This document shows positions 1 to 64,000 of a stretch of DNA of 64,000 bases, piece by piece. The notes under the pieces were generated by a model. It made no database searches and had not been told where the DNA came from. It saw only the letters and a program-made list of their open reading frames with translations. The position numbers and the translations under genes are program-made. This stretch comes from Brienomyrus brachyistius (Eukaryota > Chordata > Actinopteri > Osteoglossiformes > Mormyridae), in assembly GCF_023856365.1 (NCBI RefSeq), contig NC_064540.1, positions 12,029,691 through 12,093,690 of the forward strand. Direction: 5' to 3'. The first letter of the stretch is position 1; each line of letters begins with the position of its first letter.

Positions 1-353
1 AATCATTTATATTTTACTTTGTTTAAGTTGTTTAAACAAAATTTGAAAACACCATAGCAGTCTGGGCTGATGGAGTATCTTCTTTGTATATATTTTAATG
101 CTTTTCCAGCTCAGTTGTGGTTCGAACTTAGCTTACAGTTTATCCAGCTCCACATTTGCAAGGCTTGATATTTTTCTCTGTCACAAGTGTACATTCGCAG
201 GATACTCTTCAAACTGGGACCAGAGCTGAACAATTTGGCGACTAGTACTACTGCCTAACCAGTCAACGTCCTGTTGTCTTAAATGATGGACAGGAAGATA
301 AATAATAATTGTACCTCTGCTCCCTCACATTGCTGGATGCCTGTGTTTTCCAG
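1..353. other. Intron of the ferlin gene (5' part cut by window edge)
   Basis: AT-rich sequence with no coding signal. It ends in a pyrimidine-rich acceptor (tgtgttttccag) at 353. I see no repeat or RNA gene in it. Confidence 0.6.
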
Positions 354-6024
<5,671 letters not shown>

Positions 6025-6310
6025 GCTGAATAAGGCAGGTCTTCATTTTGGATATTCTCTGCTGTTTGGGTGGAGTGACATTCGCAGGAGATTGTGTGAG
6101 GGCCAAAGAACACAGAAACAAAGACATAATATAGCAATAAGTCCATCAAAATTGGCCAAAAACAACCATCTGGGATTCTTGTTTTTTACTGTATATGTAG
6201 TGCATCACATTTGTGGTCTTGCCAGTGTACTGATTACATTATCATGAACAATGCAATGTAATATAGTTGTGCTTTTTATAGTATAAATAAAGATGATCAA
6301 AGATAGTAAC
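6025..6310 (+). other. fer1l6: Ferlin 3' UTR with poly(A) signal
   Basis: Non-coding sequence after the stop. A canonical AATAAA at 6286-6291 predicts cleavage at about 6300-6315. Confidence 0.75.
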
Positions 6311-6787
6311 TGAACTGAAGGCAATTTTCCTTCATGTTTTCTACATGCATTTTACACATTTTGCCAACTACGTAGACAAAATACTATATCACTTAAACGT
6401 ATATGCAGTGTGCATATTTACCCCTTTCTGGGGGCTGTTTGTTCTCAGTATAAAGTGTAGAATACATTCAATTGATGTAGACTCTCTGGGTATCCATCCA
6501 TCCATCTTCAACCATAGGGTGACAGGGTATCCTAGAAATCAGAACTGGACAATGTAGCCTACTTGGTGTTTTGTAGTACACTCCTATTCTACGGAATCTA
6601 AAAAGAAATATACCGGTTCAGTGCATTCCTTTGGGTTAGACTCAGCGTGTGTGAAGTTTTCATGCTCTCCCTGTGTTATGTTGATGTCCTCTCACAGTCA
6701 AAAAGTTTGCAGTTAGGCTGAGTGGTGTCTGCAAATTCCCTATAGGGAGTATGAGTATATGTGTCCTGTGATGGACTGTCATCCCAT

Positions 6788-7316
6788 CCTGGGTGTACTG
6801 CCTCCCTGTACCCTGTACCTTGGGTGTACTGCCTCCCTGTACCCTGCACTGTGGGTGTACTGTCTTCCTGTACCGTATGCCCTGGGTGTACTGCCTCCTT
6901 GTACCCTGCACTGTGGGTGTACTGCCTTCCTGTACCTTGGGTGTACTGCCTCCCTGTACCCTATGTGTACTGCCTCCATGTACCCTGCACTGTGGGTGTA
7001 CTGTCTTCCTGTACCGTATGCCCTGGGTGTACTGCCTCCTTGTACCCTGCCCATGGGTGTACTGCCTTCCTGTACCCTGGGTGTACTGCCTCCATGTACC
7101 CTGCACTGTGGGTGTACTGTCTTCCTGTACCGTATGCCCTGGGTGTACTGCCTCCTTGTACCCTGCACTGTGGGTGTACTGCCTTCCTGTACCTTGGGTG
7201 TACTGCCTCCCTGTACCCTGCCCATGGGTGTACTGTCTTCCTCTACCGTATGCCCTGGGTGTACTGCCTCCTTGTACCCTGCACTGTGGGTGTACTGCCT
7301 TCCTGTACCATGTGCC
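6788..7316. repeat. Minisatellite, about 24- and 31-bp units, inside a SINE
   Basis: Tandem units start with gggtgtactgcct or gggtgtactgtct, followed by tcctgtacc and a variable 4-11 bp end (gcactgt, gtatgccct, tt). Most units are 31 bp and some are 24 bp, about 18 units in all. Composite groups such as gcactgt-unit then gtatgccct-unit recur, so whole blocks were duplicated. Several frames on both strands stay open (up to 212 codons). I regard these as by-products. Confidence 0.92.
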
Positions 7317-7333
7317 CTGTATGCTGTATATCT

Positions 7334-7410
7334 CTCCTTTCCACGATTTTTTTTAAAAGGTCACCGCTTTCAGTTCTCATTTAACTTAAATGTCTAATTC
7401 TATTTTTAAA
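7334..7410 (+). repeat. 78-bp segment, copy 1 of 2 (inserted in the SINE)
   Basis: It begins ctcctttcca and ends ctatttttaaa. It matches 8395-8472 with about six or seven differences including one single-base indel. It interrupts the SINE between its ccctgtatgctg and caggccccctg words. Confidence 0.8.
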
Positions 7411-8394
7411 GCAGGCCCCCTGTTCAGAATAAGTGGTTAGAAGATGGATTGTTGGAGAGACAATGTGCAGAGGGTGTGTATCTAGTTATCACATTGATTA
7501 TTGATATACAGTGTATTGATCATGTTTGTAACGATCAACAGAGATGTGCTCAGATTACAAAGTGCTATTTAAAAGGCGGCTCCGGGGCAGCAAAGTAAGT
7601 AAGTCATAGACAGCGACCCGGAATAGCTGATCCTGCCATTGTACCTAATCTTAAATCAATTCTTATGAAGCTTCCTAAATGAGTGAAAATATTAAAGCTG
7701 AACAGTGAATGTCAGTTTAAAGCACTGATCTGAACAAATAAACTACATTTCACAAATTACCTATATAAATCACCTTTGACTGTAGTGATCTGACTAATCA
7801 TTTTTGAGTTATAATTACTTGATGGATCTCCGTAAATTGAGAGGCGTGTCCAGGTTTCCAAGCCCCATTTAAGCATTCGGTCACAGTTACCAAACATTTT
7901 TGTAGAAGCTTTATGTGAAAAACAATATATGTGGAGCTTTAGAGCAGCGGTACCCGAGAGGTGCTGCTGTTATGGAGCATCGCGCTGCCCTTTGCCCAAA
8001 ACATCGACATACCGATGTGTCTGGGAACTTCCTGCTGCGGAGATGCGCGGCAGGACCTCGCGAGCATTCATGCAAGCTGGAGCAGAAACCCGAGCGTGGA
8101 TGATTGAGTGTAACCCTAACAGGTCCTGACAGCTGCGACAGGTGCCTTCCAAGACTCCATTATTCCTTCATTCAGGTGTTTTGGAGACCAATCATCGCTA
8201 AACATGCTACAGACTCATCTATCAGCTGGACTTTCAGAATGGAAATGTGGACCAAAACAGGTTTCACCCACAATGAGACGTTCAGCTCCCTTCCTCCCCC
8301 AATACCGATTCAGCTGATGTGGTCTTTCTGTCAAGCAGACTCAAATTCTTGACAGAAATCGACATTTTACACATACAGCAGCAGAGATATCTTT

Positions 8395-8472
8395 CTCCTT
8401 TCCATGATTTATTTTTGAAAGGTCACCGTTTTCAGTTCTCATTTAAATTAAACGTCTAATTCTATTTTTAAA
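8395..8472 (+). repeat. 78-bp segment, copy 2 of 2
   Basis: The matching copy of 7334-7410, lying 1.06 kb downstream in otherwise plain sequence. It could be the donor of the inserted copy. Confidence 0.8.
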
Positions 8473-9099
8473 ATGTAATTTTCTTTTTGAATCTTTTGAG
8501 GATCCAATCAGCAAAATGTTTTCCAGACAGATTTTTTTTCCATTTTAGCGCTGGATGCTAATGAGTGCTTAAATCACTTCACGAGAAACATAAGTGTACA
8601 AATTAGCACGGTGTGACATTTTAGACTATTTAACTGTCATACGTATCACTATCTCCCAAGACAACAAAGAATGCTAATGTCTGACAGGGAGCCCAAATGC
8701 ACTTACAGTGAGGAATTATGAGTCTTCAGTACAATGAGGATATTTTTAAAATGTTGAATTGGTGACTGATTATTTACGTGATCTTTTATCTTCCTGTTGG
8801 AGCTACTTCCAAGGCTGCGATTTTTACTCAGAAGTGGTCCGGTGTATCAAATGTGCAGATACTTATAATGAAGCTACTGAAACATTTGCAAAATCATCTT
8901 ATAATTTCAGCTATTGAGGTTAGTGAAACGAATAGAATTTCACTTATTACCCACCACCAAGTAAAACTGTAGGCTATGTTGCAAACTAGATTAAATGTCT
9001 AGTTTGTTTTAAACCGCTACTTTTGCATATTAACATCAGCAATAATTTACACAAAAATGTCTTCTGTCTTATTTTACCTTTTCCCCTTTTTTTGCTGTT

Positions 9100-9395
9100 A
9101 CTTGCGTTTTCGATTTGCGCTGTAAATGAACCACCGAGGCGCGCCCCCGACAAATGCGCGTTCCTCAAGCAGCCAGGCGAGACTGACACATGCTCATGTG
9201 AGCGTCTCCTTCCTATTTTTTTCTGTTTTCAGTTTTAATTCACGGAGATGGCTCGCAGGAGTTTTTGAGCGCACATCCCAGCACTTAGGCTCAATGTATT
9301 TTCGCTTTCTTGTCACATAATCTGATTTGGCCGACGATCGGAAACTTTTCCCCCCCAGTAATTGTAGATTACTTAATTCAAATTCACTCACAAAA
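9100..9395 (+). promoter_or_regulatory. asap1: Putative asap1 promoter / 5' UTR region
   Basis: A moderately CpG-rich stretch (gaggcgcgcccccgacaaat, tgcgcg, ccgacgatcgg) leads up to the start codon, and CpGs continue into intron 1 (about 9880-10130). A pyrimidine tract plus AG at about 9345-9358 could be a splice acceptor for an upstream non-coding exon. No TATA box is convincing. Transcription start unknown. Confidence 0.4.
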
Positions 9396-63765
<54,370 letters not shown>

Positions 63766-64000
63766 GTAAGAAGGGGCCAGTATTAGATTGCCTGTGATAT
63801 TTCCGAGTACCCAATACGATTTGAGATGCTAATGTTGTTAGATGCACAGACTGCAGTGTCCGATCTCTGCTATTGGTGTTTGTCACATTTGCTCTTATCC
63901 CTGTGCTATATGCAGACAATAGTTATCCTGACTGTATTTTGGCAACATCTCCATCTGTTGGAATCTGGCCCTTTATATCAGTAACAATAACATCCTGCTC
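63766..64000 (+). other. asap1: asap1 intron 26 (cut by window edge)
   Basis: Non-coding sequence after donor gtaaga. Nothing else recognised. Confidence 0.6.

Larger units (their letters stand above)
6605..7455 (+). mobile_element. SINE (DANA/mermaid-like) carrying an internal minisatellite and an inserted segment
   Basis: The left part (6640-6788) follows the SINE body: gtgtgaagttttcatgctct, cctctcacagtcaaaaag, ttaggctgagtggtgtctgc, then cctgtgatggactgtcatcc. The right end is the SINE tail aataagtggttagaagatgg (7425-7448). Between them the segment that normally reads gggtgtaccctgcc is tandemly expanded, and a 78-bp foreign piece (7334-7410) is inserted. No clean target-site duplication was found. 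Confidence 0.75.
6311..9395. other. Intergenic region between fer1l6 and asap1
   Basis: About 3 kb between the ferlin poly(A) signal and the asap1 start codon. It holds a SINE with an internal minisatellite (about 6605-7455) and a second copy of a 78-bp segment (8395-8472). The last few hundred bases are GC-richer and form the likely 5' UTR and promoter. I see no credible coding frame or structured RNA in it. Confidence 0.7.

Noticed and set aside
6660..7397. Five open frames on both strands (148-212 codons)
   Set aside because: By-products of the 24/31-bp minisatellite inside a SINE.
9327..9395. In-frame N-terminal extension of asap1 (MADDRKLFPP...)
   Set aside because: ASAP proteins begin at the MPxxISVxEF motif encoded at 9396. 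The extra 23 residues have no family match and may be 5' UTR.

Overview
The window is nuclear DNA from a vertebrate, almost certainly a ray-finned (teleost) fish. It has short coding exons with GT-AG introns, tRNA-derived SINEs of the fish DANA/mermaid type that end in an (ATGG)n tail, a Tc1/mariner relic, and many ATCC tetranucleotide runs. I cannot name the species. There is no prokaryotic or organellar signal.

Two protein-coding genes lie head to tail on the + strand. From the left edge to about 6.29 kb are the last 13 coding exons of a type-II ferlin, most likely fer1l6: the last C2 domains, the C-terminal membrane anchor, the stop codon at 6022-6024 and an AATAAA signal at 6286-6291. After about 3.1 kb of intergenic DNA comes an ASAP1-type ArfGAP gene (asap1, or a teleost asap1 paralogue). 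Its start codon is at 9396 and 26 coding exons can be placed up to 63765. All exon phases join without a break, giving 950 codons in the order BAR, PH, ArfGAP zinc finger, ankyrin repeats and proline-rich region. The C-terminal SH3 exons must lie beyond the right edge. FER1L6 and ASAP1 are both on human 8q24, which supports both identifications.

The two products do unrelated jobs at membranes. The ferlin is a tail-anchored multi-C2 protein of the otoferlin group. ASAP1 binds PIP2-containing membrane through BAR and PH and switches off Arf GTPases in focal adhesion, podosome and endosome traffic.

Most of the DNA is intronic; asap1 intron 1 alone is 30.7 kb. The striking content is tandem repeats: at least seven minisatellites, at 6.79-7.32, 15.88-16.17, 20.98-23.85, 31.36-32.72, 36.17-37.58, 44.29-45.24 and 52.07-52.47 kb. 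Two of them lie inside SINE copies and appear to have grown from two different internal SINE segments. The largest (2.87 kb) is still bracketed by its host SINE's target-site duplication. Another array repeats a 32-bp unit with a CTCF-like core about 43 times. A 96-bp interstitial telomeric array sits just upstream of exon 12 and may supply its branch point. A candidate 9-nt microexon lies between exons 9 and 10. The long open frames over the arrays (up to 964 codons) are by-products of repetition and are not annotated as genes.
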